In this document: in pieces, positions 12,501-22,988 of the stretch | Position numbering within the stretch: position 1 is the stretch's first letter | Layout: each line of letters begins with the position of its first letter | Assembly: GCA_028564675.1 (NCBI GenBank) | Contig: JAOVVO010000110.1 | Location: 94,221 to 158,220, forward strand | DNA length: 64,000 nt | Origin: Onchocerca lupi | Taxonomy: Eukaryota > Nematoda > Chromadorea > Rhabditida > Onchocercidae | Direction of reading: 5' to 3' | The notes under the pieces: generated by a model | What the model was told of the DNA's origin: nothing | What the model saw: only the letters and a program-made list of their open reading frames with translations | Databases searched by the model: none | Translations under genes and position numbers: made by a program

Positions 12501-13471
12501 TTTTGTATTTCAATTATTTCAATTTATAGCCTAGAATACATCGACAGAATTGCATTCATCGACGTAATCGTTACATTCGAAAACCATTCGATATCGATGT
12601 TTTACTCGGTTATGACAAGGAAAATAGCTTTGAACAAGTAAATAAATGCAAAATAGCCCAATTATTTTAATTAATTTCTCTCATTGTACTGTTTATCTCA
12701 ACAATTCTTGAAAAATTAAGGTCATTAATTAGCAGCAGATCAATTAAAATGACAATTTTAGTCATTCAAACATTAACACCTTAGCTATAATTCCAATTAT
12801 GTAAAATTAATCGCAAAATTCTTACATCGAATATTACGAGCAACTGTAGTTTTGGAATTTTTCTAATTTTAGTTTTTTGTCATAATGGATGTATAAATAT
12901 TCTGTTATAGTTTGAGGCTCGATTTGCTGCATCGGGACATGATAAAAGGCCAGCAGCTGTTGAAAATGATAAAAAAGCCAAGAAACGACGAAAAGAAAGC
13001 AAGAAAATATGGATTAGCGAATTGCAAGTTTGTTTTTCCATACTTTTTCTCTTCGATTTCATAGGATTTTATTTTTTTCTTATCGCAAAATTTTTTTTTC
13101 TTTCTTTTTTTAATTGGAAAAATTATTTGGTGCATATAATTGAGAGAAACAAAAAAATTTATTCAAAGGATTACCAGACCATTTCATTCAGTTTCAAATT
13201 TTATTATCAGTATGCTATTTGTCCAACTGAATCACAAATAGTCGTAATTTCTTGCAATGAACTATTAAAATATCAACCAGTAGATCTGATTATATTCGCT
13301 GAAACTATCATTCCATGATTAGGCTCTGCATGATATTTCATTTCGCAATAAATTACAGTAATTTTTAAAAATTTGCCATGATTTTAAAATTAATGAAAGA
13401 CATTTCAGGATATTGATAAGATTTATAGAACATCCGAACTACGCGATATAATCAATTCAGTTCGGATTTAA
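508..13471 (+). CDS. Large acidic/lysine-rich protein of unknown function, about 25 exons
   Basis: I do not recognise this protein. Phase-consistent exons by eye: 508-702, 1126-1264, 1558-1659, 2741-2849, 3012-3169, 3425-3528, 3762-3893, 4077-4220, 4534-4629, 5135-5275, 7661-7852, 7944-8131, 8250-8382, 8508-8585, 9276-9367, 9573-9675, 9910-10070, 10571-10703, 10788-10902, 11644-11712, 11799-11830 (or longer), 12248-12349, 12530-12637, 12911-13027, 13409-13471 (TAA). They give about 1000 residues. The N-terminal third is very acidic: a Glu run at residues 30-52, then Asp/Glu clusters near 290-360. Residues 567-611 are Ser/Thr-rich. Residues about 703-800 are charged and probably helical or coiled (contains KIGDDFKKWKENRAAEYQKE). 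A basic stretch KKAKKRRKESKK near 963-974 could be a nuclear localisation signal. The exon from 11799 also reads open to a TGA at 11975-11977, so a shorter isoform ending there is possible. The start ATG is the first in the open frame; a 5' untranslated exon is not excluded. Confidence 0.8.
588..668 (+). repeat. GAG/GAA purine run encoding poly-glutamate
   Basis: About 80 bases made almost only of GAG and GAA codons, within the first coding exon of the acidic protein gene. The mixture of the two codons, rather than one pure trinucleotide, suggests the Glu run is kept by selection on the protein or is an old expansion. The same bases give a Leu/Phe-rich antisense frame that is only a shadow. 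Confidence 0.85.
1290..1390 (+). pseudogene. Decayed tandem duplicate of the third coding exon
   Basis: Bases 1309-1388 match the used exon at 1558-1659 with about seven differences over 78 bases, and the preceding intron bases (TTATGAATAT and a TTTGYAG acceptor) are also duplicated. Both would enter in the same phase and encode ENETILN...FETDITVSE or the near-identical ENETILN...CETDITVSE. The left copy has no donor: the frame runs past CAAAG into an AT-rich stretch and stops. Either it is a dead exon copy or its donor has been lost recently. Confidence 0.7.
1730..2140. repeat. Decayed ~60-base tandem repeat inside an intron
   Basis: The intron between 1659 and 2741 holds about six imperfect copies of a unit resembling AAGTATTGAATGAAAAATTAG followed by CCTAAAAAGTTTCGATTTTC. 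Spacing is about 60 bases. Nothing coding is seen in it. Confidence 0.6.
5391..7309 (+). mobile_element. Decayed Helitron with Pif1-type helicase remnant (copy 1)
   Basis: This insert fills most of the intron between exons ending at 5275 and starting at 7661. The left end is CCTATGTAAAAAAAAATGTA; the right end has TGTTTATATAGG, then the hairpin AGCTGG...TCAGCTAG ending CTAGT, typical of Helitron 3' ends. Inside, 5560-6480 carries broken frames of a Helitron Pif1-family DNA helicase, the enzyme that unwinds DNA in rolling-circle transposition. Readable pieces include DEAVKYSTIFTNSLGL, LKIGMPIIMLRNINPRKLCN and GEDILIPRIAMISTD, in different frames, so it is dead. The Rep nuclease part is absent. 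Its C-terminal helicase and 3' half match the larger copy at 60841-63876. Confidence 0.88.
8743..9062 (-). pseudogene. 28S rRNA fragment (LSU domain II), antisense in an intron
   Basis: Read on the minus strand from 9062 down, this is recognisably eukaryotic 28S rRNA. Landmarks in order: GCGATTCTGACGTGCAAATC, GGGCGAAAGACTAATCGAAC, GGTTCCCTC-type GGATTCCCTCTGAAG, TTTCCCTCAGGAT, AAGCGAATGATTGGAGG, CGAAACG, CAACCCATTCTCAAACTTT, and GTGGGCCATTTTTGGTAAAC followed by AGAACTGGCACTGTGAGATG. It covers only about 310 bases of the gene and differs at many conserved positions, so it is not functional rRNA. It lies in the intron between exons 8508-8585 and 9276-9367 of the acidic protein gene. How it got there (reverse-transcribed or DNA-mediated) is not visible. 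Confidence 0.9.
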
Positions 13472-13522
13472 AATTTTTAAAAGAGAATTGAAAAATCAAA
13501 TCAAAAAAAAAAGAAAAGTGAT

Positions 13523-13528
13523 AATAAA
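13523..13528 (+). promoter_or_regulatory. Candidate poly(A) signal AATAAA
   Basis: AATAAA lies 52 bases after the TAA at 13469-13471 of the acidic protein gene, a normal distance in nematodes. In DNA this AT-rich the motif also occurs by chance. A run of about 17 A's at 13636-13652 lies further down. Confidence 0.4.
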
Positions 13529-14004
13529 ATGAAAAATGAAAAAGACCGGATTTTATGATGTTTGTTCAATTTCCAGCGATCGTTTTTATTTAAATATGAA
13601 TAATTTGTACATATACCCTCCATTATCATTTCGCAAAAAAAAAAAAAAAAATGCTAACTGTTAATGCTAATTGTCTCGTATAATAACCAGAAAAAAAGCA
13701 GTTACAATTGCTGTAAATGAATTTCAGTAGATTTCCTTTAGTTTGATTATTATTCTTAATTTGGATTGAACGTTGCTTGATTATAATTGAATTTAACTCA
13801 TTTTAGTAAACTCAAATTTTTACTCAATACAAAGACAGATCAGGCCAAATCTCACTAAATAAAACTTAATCAAGCGACGAAATTCGCATTAAAATTTATG
13901 TGTGTGAATTGTTATGTCGCGCAAAAATGTCTTGAATCACCTTGTGAATTTTGAATTCCTCAAGTAAATTTCGGCTTTTTCTCTTCCTGCAACTGCTCCT
14001 GACA

Positions 14005-14165
14005 GTGGAATTTTGCAAAATACTTTGGTTTTGTATGGGAAATACATAGTTTGGTTGAATGAAGGAGATATCATAACTCTATAGATACCGCAATTCAAAA
14101 GCACAACTCGAAGAAGCACTGCAATTCGAAAAGATACCGTACTTTTCACATCTTTGTGCTGCATC
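14005..14165 (+). pseudogene. Fragment of the clustered unknown gene family
   Basis: Bases 14018-14090 (reading LYGKYIVWLNEGDIIT) match, in the same frame, the minus-strand segment 16410-16490 reading FCMENTIWLGEEGTIT. The frame ends at a TAG at 14096-14098 and no splice sites fit. This is probably the remains of another member or of a duplicated exon. The rest of 13.5-15.2 kb is AT-rich with no gene I can support. Confidence 0.45.
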
Positions 14166-15252
14166 AATTACAGTGTTCATCGGATGACATTCATCTTTCG
14201 TTATTCGCAAAATTATGCTGTAGCCGAATTACGTAAGTAAGAACTGTGAGGTATTTTGCTGTTGAGGTATGAATCTTTGTTCAGCGAATATTCAGAATTA
14301 TTGAATATATGACATGTGGAGATGCGAAAATTGCATGGATTTTGTAACTTATAAAATATGAAGAAATTAATGTACAGTATAAGTATTATTAAGATAAACA
14401 AATAGATAAATAATATAAAGGACCTGATTGGCTCTTCGAGTCTGACACCGCTGAACTATGCTTCAGTGAAAGGTTGTTGAAACTAGAAAAGCATAAGCAT
14501 ATAAACCGACAACAACAATAACAACAATTCCAGATCTAAGCAGAATAAAAATTGTTTTTTACTAATTGTCAGTTTTAAGATTGCTGAACAAGACAATGAC
14601 AGAATACATTTCTCTCTTCCAAAAGAACAATATCATTAATAGAGGGCTTTAAGAATTATTATGTTAATTAAGACACCAGCATCATTCAATATGATGCATT
14701 TCATGTTCAGTAAGGTTGACACAAGTATTTGCAATATTACGATGTCACCTAGCAAAAAATGACAAATGTCAAATTTCACCACTATTTCCTCTTCCGTAAG
14801 CCCCTATGTTGCAAAAATAAGGTTCAACTTTTTTTTGAGGAAAATTTACTCACGTTCATTGGAAATATATGTAGATAGAAGCCATAATGAATGTATAAAC
14901 TTCGATGAAATTGGTCATCACAAGAATCATGAACTCAAAAACTGAAAATTTCGCTCTCAACAAATGAATAATCCCTTACTTTGAAAATATATTCTTTTGA
15001 TCGATAATTTCATTTTACATTTCTCTTAGTAAAAATTTCAAAGAAACGTATATCTTGGTATAACAAGATAGGGAAGTCAGAAACAACGGAATCATTTATC
15101 AAACTATTAGTATCATACTGATTTCATGCCTGAAATAATCATGCAAAATTGGTGAACGAAATGTTTCGTTCAAATGACTCATTCAGATTAAATTGATCGA
15201 AAACGAAATTAATTAATATAGTCAAAGTAACTTGAATATACACATTTAACAA

Positions 15253-16500
15253 TTATAATTGATTCGCAAAACCTATGGTTATATAAATGGAGCTACACTG
15301 AGATTCATAAGGTAATGAAAACATTGAAATTGTTCCATTGGCAGATAAATAGAGTGATCCTAATTTATGTCATCAAATACTTCAATGAAATACAATTTTG
15401 AATCAAAGCAACAAACAAAAAAATGAATAGCTGTGTAATATTAAAAAATTAAATTAGTAACACACAAAATTATTTCCGAAATTTTTGAATAATACATATT
15501 CCATATCAAAGAGCATTTTTTGTTTCCTAGTCAAGCAGATAAATTTTGAGATCGATTAGTTTTTTTCCAACGTAATAAATGTAAATCACTGAATTGACTT
15601 ACTTAAATAAACTTTCACCATTCCTCGGTTCCTTGGAATCGCTCGTTTTGATATGAATTGCAATTTTTTGGTAGTTACTCCAAATGGGTATTGTTTCAGT
15701 CTATAAAAATAGTGTTTTTGCTTGAATCAAACAATATACAACTATTTTTATCCTTCTTCGAGACTAAAATAAACTTTTGTAAAGCCTTTTGCACAGTCTG
15801 TTTGGTATTAAAGTAATCAAAGATAACACTTACATTCCATCTTATAAAAAGATACAGTGAATAATACTTCGGATGTTACCATCGAAAAAGATAAAAATGA
15901 TTCAACAAACTTGCAGAATGCCAAACTTTTCCTATCATATATTTGAAAATAAGAGTGCCTTTCGAAACAGGAAAATGCTATTATGATATTGTTCAAGCAT
16001 CCATTCAACATTAATGAGATTGAAAATAATTATTCCAAATCTCTTTTAAAATCAATCAAACAATACTTGTTCTTTCCCAAATTTTGAACTTTAAAGAATT
16101 ATCGAGTGGATCAAAATTTCGAAACGACTACAACTATTGCTACAATAGTGATCAAATATTTGAATTAAATTTTCATGATTTTCCCCTGTTTCGCACACAA
16201 TTACTTATTACTTAAATTTGAATTAAATTATTTTCGAATTTGCAGTATTATCTTATAATAAGCTCTTTTTCCTTTCCTTGTAATTCATATAGCTAAGAAT
16301 TAGGTCCAAATGGCCAATATTTGAGAATAATAAAGTAATAATATGGAGAAATTATTGATTAACCAAATGAAGAAGAAACACAACATCAACCAATGTTTTT
16401 TGATGATTTCGAGTTGCAGTACTGCTGAAGTTATGGTACCTTCTTCACCCAACCAAATTGTGTTTTCCATACAAAACCACAGCGCTTTCCTAAATCTGAA
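15253..16500 (-). pseudogene. Broken member of the clustered unknown gene family (copy 1)
   Basis: The exon order matches the open copy at 18502-19812. Segment 16400-16500 (LWFCMENTIWLGEEG) corresponds in position to its first visible exon. The exon near 15810-15850 ends at the same place, with a good donor GTAAGTG. Then comes 15603-15700 (ETIPIWSNYQKIAIHIKTSD), with donor GTAAGT. The final exon is 15253-15387. In it one base is missing compared with the other copy (DDIN then TAG instead of DDVKLG), so the frame stops about 35 codons early. After that shift the remainder still matches to the same stop position. The flanking non-coding DNA down to about 15070 also matches 18310-18500, so the duplication was genomic. 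Confidence 0.65.
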
Positions 16501-17167
16501 TTGTTGAGAAAAAAATTCAAAATTCGCCCGACTGTTTGAAACATTTTCGTGCGACTGCTTGCATAATTTGCATTGGAAAACATTCCTCATGTGTAATGTT
16601 AGTGAGATTTGATCTGACTTTTTAAGTTGAGTGAGAAATTTGAATTAGTTGGAATAAGATGAATTCAGTTCTCAATTATAATTGATCAGAATTCAATTCG
16701 AATTGAAAATATTGATCAAATTGGAATGAAATTTATTAAAATATACTAATTTAGTTTACCTATGCCTATTTTAATAGGAAAAAAGGAAGGAATTCCATGT
16801 TTTTAATAAGGGAAAGAATACTGAGTTTACTTTTACAATTGATGAAAATAAATTAAAATCAATTCGATTGATTATTAGAACGTAAACTTCAGCTTTTAAT
16901 ATTTCGTTAAATAAATGTGAAAATTGTTTCAAAAGAAAAAAAGAAATATTTTGTTACTTAAAGGAGTTAAAGAACTTTGAATTTTTGAAATATTTCCTAA
17001 AATTATTGGTTTAAAAGTAAATAATAGAAATGCCGAAATTTATAGAAAATAAAACAAGTGTTAGTTAAAGAGAAATAAATAAATCATGACTTAATGTTGT
17101 ATTAAGAAGACTTGAAGGTGTAAGAGATATTATTGAAATTTTTACGAGGTACTAAACGAACAAATGC

Positions 17168-17285
17168 TTTTATCAGGCTGGGATATAGAAATTCAGGTTT
17201 TATCAGGCTGGGATATGGAAATGCAGGTTTTATCAGGTTGGGATATGGAAATTCAGGTTTTATCAGATTAGGATATAGAAATTTG
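17168..17285. repeat. 30-base minisatellite, four copies
   Basis: Four direct copies of a unit beginning TTTATCAGGCTGGGATATAG, period exactly 30 bases. The first three differ by only a few bases; the fourth is more diverged (TTTATCAGATTAGGATATAG). No coding frame is involved. Confidence 0.9.
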
Positions 17286-17598
17286 TGTTGTTCTCTATTT
17301 TAGCTTAAATATTTGTCCGTGGAATGACAAAAAATGTTCGAAAATAAGTGATATTCTAGTCGTTTTTCGAAGATTCAGATATTATGACAATAATAACAAA
17401 CGAATTTCCGAAGAATTTACTTGTTGATAAAAATATCGATCAATATAATAATGAAAGTTATCGTTTAAACTCTATATTTCTATTAGATTAAATGAAACAG
17501 AAGTTCTTCATTTTCTGACTCAAGATTAGCATTATATGCGAAAAAGAAGCGTTTTTGTCCTCCTAAATTTGCATGCAATTGTAAATATCGCATAATAT

Positions 17599-17775
17599 TT
17601 ATTTACGTGAAAGGAGTGATTGTGGCAATTTAGAAACACCATCACACGAAGTGATCCTCGTTGAATTTACTATCATTTCTTTGTCGGAATTTTTTGTTTC
17701 CATTTTATCAAAATTAATCCCATTACGCAATTTGCGTTTCATTTTACAGCAAAAGTAATTCATCACATCGTGAAG
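17599..17775 (-). pseudogene. Candidate 3'-terminal exon, duplicated in inverted orientation at 23.9 kb
   Basis: The minus strand reads VMNYFCCKMKRKLRNGIN, then about 35 more residues, ending CDGVSKLPQSLLSRK and TAA. It begins with a hydrophobic and Cys-rich piece followed by a basic stretch, as after a membrane segment, but I do not recognise the protein. The plus strand at 23890-24070 carries the same DNA with stops and frameshifts, so at least one copy is dead. No upstream exon could be joined to this one. It may be a gene remnant carried with the duplicated block. Confidence 0.4.
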
Positions 17776-17895
17776 ATTCTGTTTAATAGTGATGATAGTG
17801 ATGCTTTTGATAGTGATGCTGATGGTGATGCTTTTGGTAGTAATGCTGATAGTGATACTTGATAGTGATGCTTTTGATAGTGATAGTGATGCTTT
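17766..17895. repeat. Imperfect GATAGTGATGCTTTT repeat
   Basis: About eight imperfect units related to GATAGTGATGCTTTTGATAG with lengths of 12-18 bases. It extends the minus-strand open frame of the neighbouring fragment into a Ser/Ile/Thr-rich low-complexity tail. It is best read as a repeat, not as coding sequence. Confidence 0.75.
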
Positions 17896-18501
17896 TATCA
17901 AAAAATTATGTGACATTGCACACATATCACGCTGAATTCTTGAGTAAGATTGACTTCTACAATAAGGTTGATTGCGAATATCATTTTCTTCAAATGAATT
18001 TTTATCGCGTAGAATATGCTAATGTATATTCAGATTTCCTAGTAAGGTGAACATCAGTGAAATGTGCAAATAAAGAATGATAGTTGATGCATTATAAAGT
18101 CCAACAACTTTTTTTTTTTTCCGCAGGTTGTTATTTTATCACGTTTGGACATTTCAATTATTTCGGACATTTCATGGTAATTGATGATTTTAATTTTTCC
18201 AAAACTTTAACACATGCAAAGTACGAATATTTTTTATTTTTATTTTTCATATATAGTATCTTCATAAACCAACAATCAGATATAGTTTGATTATCGTTGC
18301 TTATATTTGAAAAGTGAATTCAAAAATAACGAAATTATTTATCAAACTTTTAATATCATATTGATTCATCCTTCTTAGAAAGATATCACGCAAAATTGGG
18401 AAATGGAACAGTTTTGTGGAAATGACTCATTCAGATTAAATTGATCGAGAATGAAAATTAATTAATACAACTAAAGTAACTTAAATATGTGTACTTAACA
18501 A

Positions 18502-19812
18502 TTATAATTTATTTGCAAAACCTATGATTACATAAATAGAACCACGCTGAAATGGATCAAGTGATGAGGATATTGAAATTGTCGCATTGGCAGATAAATA
18601 ACTCGTTCCTAATTTTACGTCATCGAATACTTCGCTGCAAAGTAAATAGTTTATTGAAAATCAAAGCAAAAAGATATGAATAGTTAAGTAATATTTAAAA
18701 AATTAAGTTAGTAATATTTGAAATTATTATTGCACGTCCGTTGTTACCGAAAATTTTAAATAGTGCGTATTTCATATCAAAGAGTGTTTTTTGTTGAATA
18801 ATCATGCAGATAAATCATTTGATCGAATAGTTTTTTTTTTTTTTTTTGATTAATAAATATAAATCATTGGATTGACTTACTTAAACAAATTTTCACTGTT
18901 CTTTGGTTCTTTGGAATCGGTCGCTGTGATATGAATTGCAATTTTCTGATAGTTATTCCATTTTGAGATTGTTTCAATCTATAAAAGTAGTGTTTTTACT
19001 TGAATTAAGCACTATACAACGACTTTTATCGACATACACTTTAATAAAGCCTTTTGCACAGTCTGTTTGGTATTAAACTAATTAAAGAAGACACATACAT
19101 TCCATCTTTCGAATTGTTCTCGTAACTCCGTCTCGTTTTCAGTCTTCACTACAAACGTGGATACTTCAACATTCTTCCCACCAAGTATCATAATCTCATT
19201 ACTGCTCTCCCTTTACAAAAAATCATCGATAAAATCTTGTTAAAGAAAACGTTGCAATTTAGATTTTATGGATGAAAATTCAATATTATCATAGAATGGA
19301 CATGCGATGAATACAAAATTCAAAGCAATGAATAAGACTTAATCTTTTCTTGAAGCAATCGATGTAATTAATAAGCATCAAACCCTGACGTTTCCAAAGA
19401 TGATGCTTCAGATATTACGCAAATTTGACTCCCCGTTACACGTATGCACTCTTGTGTGAGCGATTCAACATCAGAATGTGTGATCGGTGACGGAATGGGA
19501 AAGGTGAAAATTGAGATTATCAACTTGATCGGTCTCTGAAATAATTTTTTTTCATATAATTTTATTTTGACTACATTATAAGAATAAGAATACTTAAGAA
19601 TAATTTAAAAAACTTTGAAGCAAAATTAGCAAACCGTAATTTTATTTTCGATAAATGTTGCAAGAGGAAGAATATTAAAAAAAAAAAAAAAAAAGTAGTC
19701 CCAAATGAAAACCTCCAAATAGTAAAGTTCATCACCCGAGCACACATGATTGGAAATAATGATTTCGTCATTTTCCACATCTTCTCTCATCCAAAAAGTA
19801 CAGTTTTGGCTC
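18502..19812 (-). CDS. Unknown clustered-family protein, open copy (copy 2), 5' end not found
   Basis: I do not recognise this family. Five exons join in phase on the minus strand: 19713-19812, 19384-19535, 19099-19210, 18881-18978, 18502-18634 (TAA). They encode about 198 residues, including CTFWMREDVENDEIIISN, SDVESLTQECIRV, GGKNVEVSTFVVKTENE, ISKWNNYQKIAIHITATD and a hydrophobic end RGSIYVIIGFANKL. Alternating hydrophobic residues suggest beta strands; that is inference. The first exon enters in phase 2, so at least one upstream exon with the start codon is missing from the model; the divergent member at 20.7-22.1 kb suggests it may carry a signal peptide. Donors and acceptors are good (GTAAGT, TTTCAG, TATAG). 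This is the only copy I find without internal stops. The neighbouring copies at 15.3 and 23.0 kb are broken. Confidence 0.65.
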
Positions 19813-19859
19813 CTGAGCGATGTGAAGATAAAACGTTAATTTTTAATAATTAGGCTGTA

Positions 19860-20520
19860 TTGCCATCACCAAGTTTAAATTACAGCGTCCGCTATTCGAA
19901 TAACATTTTTTCAAATTGCTTAGTTGACATGCTTCTGGGGATAGATTTAAATGAAAATGCTTGTGCAGCTATTGTCAGCTGTTTGGATGATGAATTTTCT
20001 TGGCTGATAAAAGATAAATTTAAATGGAAAGCATTTTCCTTTCTCAGAAAAATCCATTATAATTACCTTAATTACTGGCTCTCATTCCTGGCATATTTTT
20101 CTTCAACTGTTAAATAGCTCTTTTGCAATGAATTTTGTAATTAATCATGAGTTTTGATTTCTTATCCGCTGAGTCTAAGCTTTTCTAAGCTGGATCTCTA
20201 AACATATCTATCTCCATATATCAGGTAATTTAATGTGAGGATTTCTCTCGCACACAAAAAAGATGCAATAATTTCTATAAATAAAGATTTGAGCGGGAAG
20301 TTAGCGAAATTTATTGTGGTTATACTTGCAAACAGACGCTCTAGTTTGCTCCTTATATTGGAAAAATTTTTGAATCTTGCAAGAGAAAATGGAGATGAAT
20401 TAAAAGTTTCTATAAAATCAGTAGAGGCTTGAAAGGAAACTAATTTGAAAATAATTGCTGATTATTTAAATTCTCTTGATAAAGTAATAAAAGTAGATAG
20501 GGTTAAATTATGTGGTTGAT
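19860..20520 (+). pseudogene. Unrecognised gene remnant with in-frame stops
   Basis: Two plus-strand stretches look more protein-like than the surrounding DNA. The first is 19860-20060 (contains CAAIVSCLDDEFSWLIKDKF). The second is 20250-20516 (contains LAKFIVVILANRRSSLLLIL, then LNLARENGDELKVSIKSVEA). After SVEA a TGA interrupts, but the frame continues directly with KETNLKIIADYLNSLDKVIK, which suggests a single nonsense change in a once-coding region. I cannot name the protein. It lies opposite and between two members of the clustered family. Confidence 0.4.
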
Positions 20521-20706
20521 CTTTCTATACTAGATGGTTTTGTGGATTCAATTTAGCAGTGCTTTGCTGAAAAGTTACTCCAATAAAATGAGAAAACCAT
20601 AAATTTCTGTTAAGTCTGAAACTATCTGCGATATTATCTGTAAATTTCAATTATGTGAGAACAAGTAATAAAATGAAGAAATAAAATGAAAAATAACAAA
20701 AAAAAA

Positions 20707-22071
20707 TTACGATAAATAGCCAAAAATGATACGATTGATTAATGGTCGTGGTAAAATGAAGCCATCCATTTCATGTTCCATGGAAGTTGCAGGAAAACGT
20801 TCTTTTAATTGAAAATGTTTAGAAATTAAACTTGGCATCAAATATTTCTTTGCTCTATGAGTGAATAAAAAAGAAAACCAGAAAAAAATTCGCACTTTAA
20901 AGAAAGAAAAAAAAAAGAAAATGAAACACCAGACGATTCTGTGTCAGCATATTAAGATGATATACAATGTGGACGTAATCTCTGGATATTATTCATTTTA
21001 GCAGAAATAAATTAATTCTTTAAGAGTATACTTTCACGATTCCGACATAATTGCAAGCATTCTGTGCGATTTTCAGTGGACAGCACAGTTTGCAAGTATC
21101 CAGTCCAGCCATTATTATTCAAATCGAAAAGTATTGGCTGTAAGTTCTGGAATCAAGAATTTTTTAAAATTTCAAAAATTTTTTTTTTATTTTTTTTTAT
21201 CCCTTTTTTCACTGTTTGAACGATTTTTCGAACACAATCAATTTATTCTTCACCTAAAAGAATCTTCCTAAGGCAATAATTGCAAATAGTTTTAACAAAA
21301 TCGTAGGAATTAGATCTTTCTGTCTTTGAATTTCATTTCTCGATTAAGAACGTATTGATTCTAATAAGATTTTTATTAGAAACGTTTAACAACTATTAAT
21401 AATTTTTGAGATTATGAGTGCAAATGAAGATTTTGCGCCCAATCCCCGCATACTTAATGTATGGACATGCATAATACTTCATTTCCAGAGTGAATCGATT
21501 CCCAGTGATATATTGGGAAAAGCTTTGGGAATAATTCGCCGTGTCGAACATATCCAATTTTATAACGACGGTCGAATAATGCAGCCGCGGCAAATTCCTT
21601 GAAGAGGCTCATGCTGGAATTGATTTGTCGAAAGAAAATGAAAATATATTTGACATTTTTCCTTTCACTGTTTTCAAATTTCAATTTTGTATTGCCAAAA
21701 GTGACCAAAAGAAATGCTAATTGAGAAAACAAATTTCAATCATACTTTAGCATATTGTCTAAATCTTCGTTTTCCAAGTATTGTACAATATGGTTACGTA
21801 TTGCTGGAATGGATATAATTTGACAAAGTGCTTCCAAATTAGGCCGAAAATAATTATAGATATTGTTCCTAAATTCTGCGACATGTTCAGAGGAATTCCT
21901 TAGGTTGTAACTGGCTGATGATGTTGCTAAAATGTAAGAAATCCTTTTTTGAAGAATAAACAATTCATAAAGATGCCAATTTTTCAAGAAATAACCTATG
22001 GTATCATTTGAAAGAGCGATATTTTGATGGATTATAGTGAGAAGAAGCGAAGTGATAAGATAAAATTTCAT
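20707..22071 (-). CDS. Secreted unknown protein, divergent member of the clustered family
   Basis: The first exon, 22071 down to about 21747, starts MKFYLITSLLLTIIHQNIAL, a clear signal peptide. It continues with a helical-looking segment (YFRPNLEALCQIISIPAI) that resembles SDVESLTQECIRV of copy 2. A donor GTATGA in phase 2 can join an acceptor TTCAAG just before LPRLHYSTVVIKLDMFDTAN. That segment resembles the EVSTFVVKTENE exon of copy 2. Downstream come 21024-21130 (NGWTGYLQTVLSTENRTEC, with the W..Y spacing of the family) and a last exon ending at 20707 (PLINRIIFGYLS, TAA), which resembles the copy 2 C-terminus. The last two exon joins do not resolve cleanly in phase by eye, so the gene may be intact with splice sites I missed, or damaged. 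Without splicing, the first exon alone would give a 111-residue secreted protein. Confidence 0.5.
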
Positions 22072-22923
22072 TGCAAATGCTTTCCTGAAATGATGGCTGT
22101 TTTACGGAAAAGTTTATTCATAAATAAACAAAAATTAAAAGCCAATTAAACAACAACTGCTAATTCAACGAAGATTGACAAAACGATCTGTAACAACTCA
22201 AACCAATTACAGGAAATAAACAATAACTCGCGGGCGTGAAGTAAAATGGAGGATGATAGTTTTGGCTCAGTCCAAATACTCTTCATCATCATTTTGCACC
22301 AATTGCAATCTTCCACATCATTGAATGCAAATTTCAAATGTTGCAAATAGCTAGCTATTGAAATAATTTCAAAAAGGATTTATGCCTTTTCAAAAAAATG
22401 TAAATTTTTTTTTAATGTAAATTTTTTTTTTAATGTAAATTTTTTTTATTGAACAAAGGATGAAAAAATATATGCCAAGTGTAACTACCCATTTATTTTT
22501 TTTAATCAAATAAATTTTTCAGCGAATTATTATTCAAAACTGAGTTTTGATAGAATTTTTTTTATCAAACTTTAAGTGTTTTCGAAAACAGCTAATATAA
22601 TTCAGAAAAAATTGATAAAAGAATGAGATTCGATTTTTTATAACATTTCGAAAGTAAAAAAGGTGCGATTTATTCCCTCACAAGCAGGAAAATAAAAAGG
22701 GAAAAGAGATGACAAAAAGTGTAAGTAAAGATTATGCCAAAAATTTGTTTGGTCCTATGTCGTTTGACTCAATTCGATTAAAGTGACAACATTCTAAGAA
22801 ATTTATGTATCGGGGATCATATAAGCCATATAAAAATTATTATTTTAAATCCATTTTATGCATATGAGCTAAGTTGATTTCCTTATATTTCCGAATTCAT
22901 TCTATGACAGTTTTAATTTATCG

Positions 22924-22947
22924 TATATATATATATATATATATATA
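22924..22947. repeat. (TA)n microsatellite
   Basis: Twelve TA dinucleotides in a row, just upstream of the inverted broken family copy. The preceding 22.1-22.9 kb is AT-rich with a threefold repeat of TTTTTTTTTAATGTAAAT near 22400-22450 and no gene I can support. Confidence 0.95.
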
Positions 22948-22988
22948 GAATCTAAAAAGTTCATCCAACAGACTTTAGTTCTAATTTA

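Noticed and set aside
19037..19066. Possible 23-base micro-exon conserved between two family copies
   Set aside because: Including it breaks the phase with both neighbouring exons, while skipping it joins them in frame. Its conservation is explained by the recent duplication.
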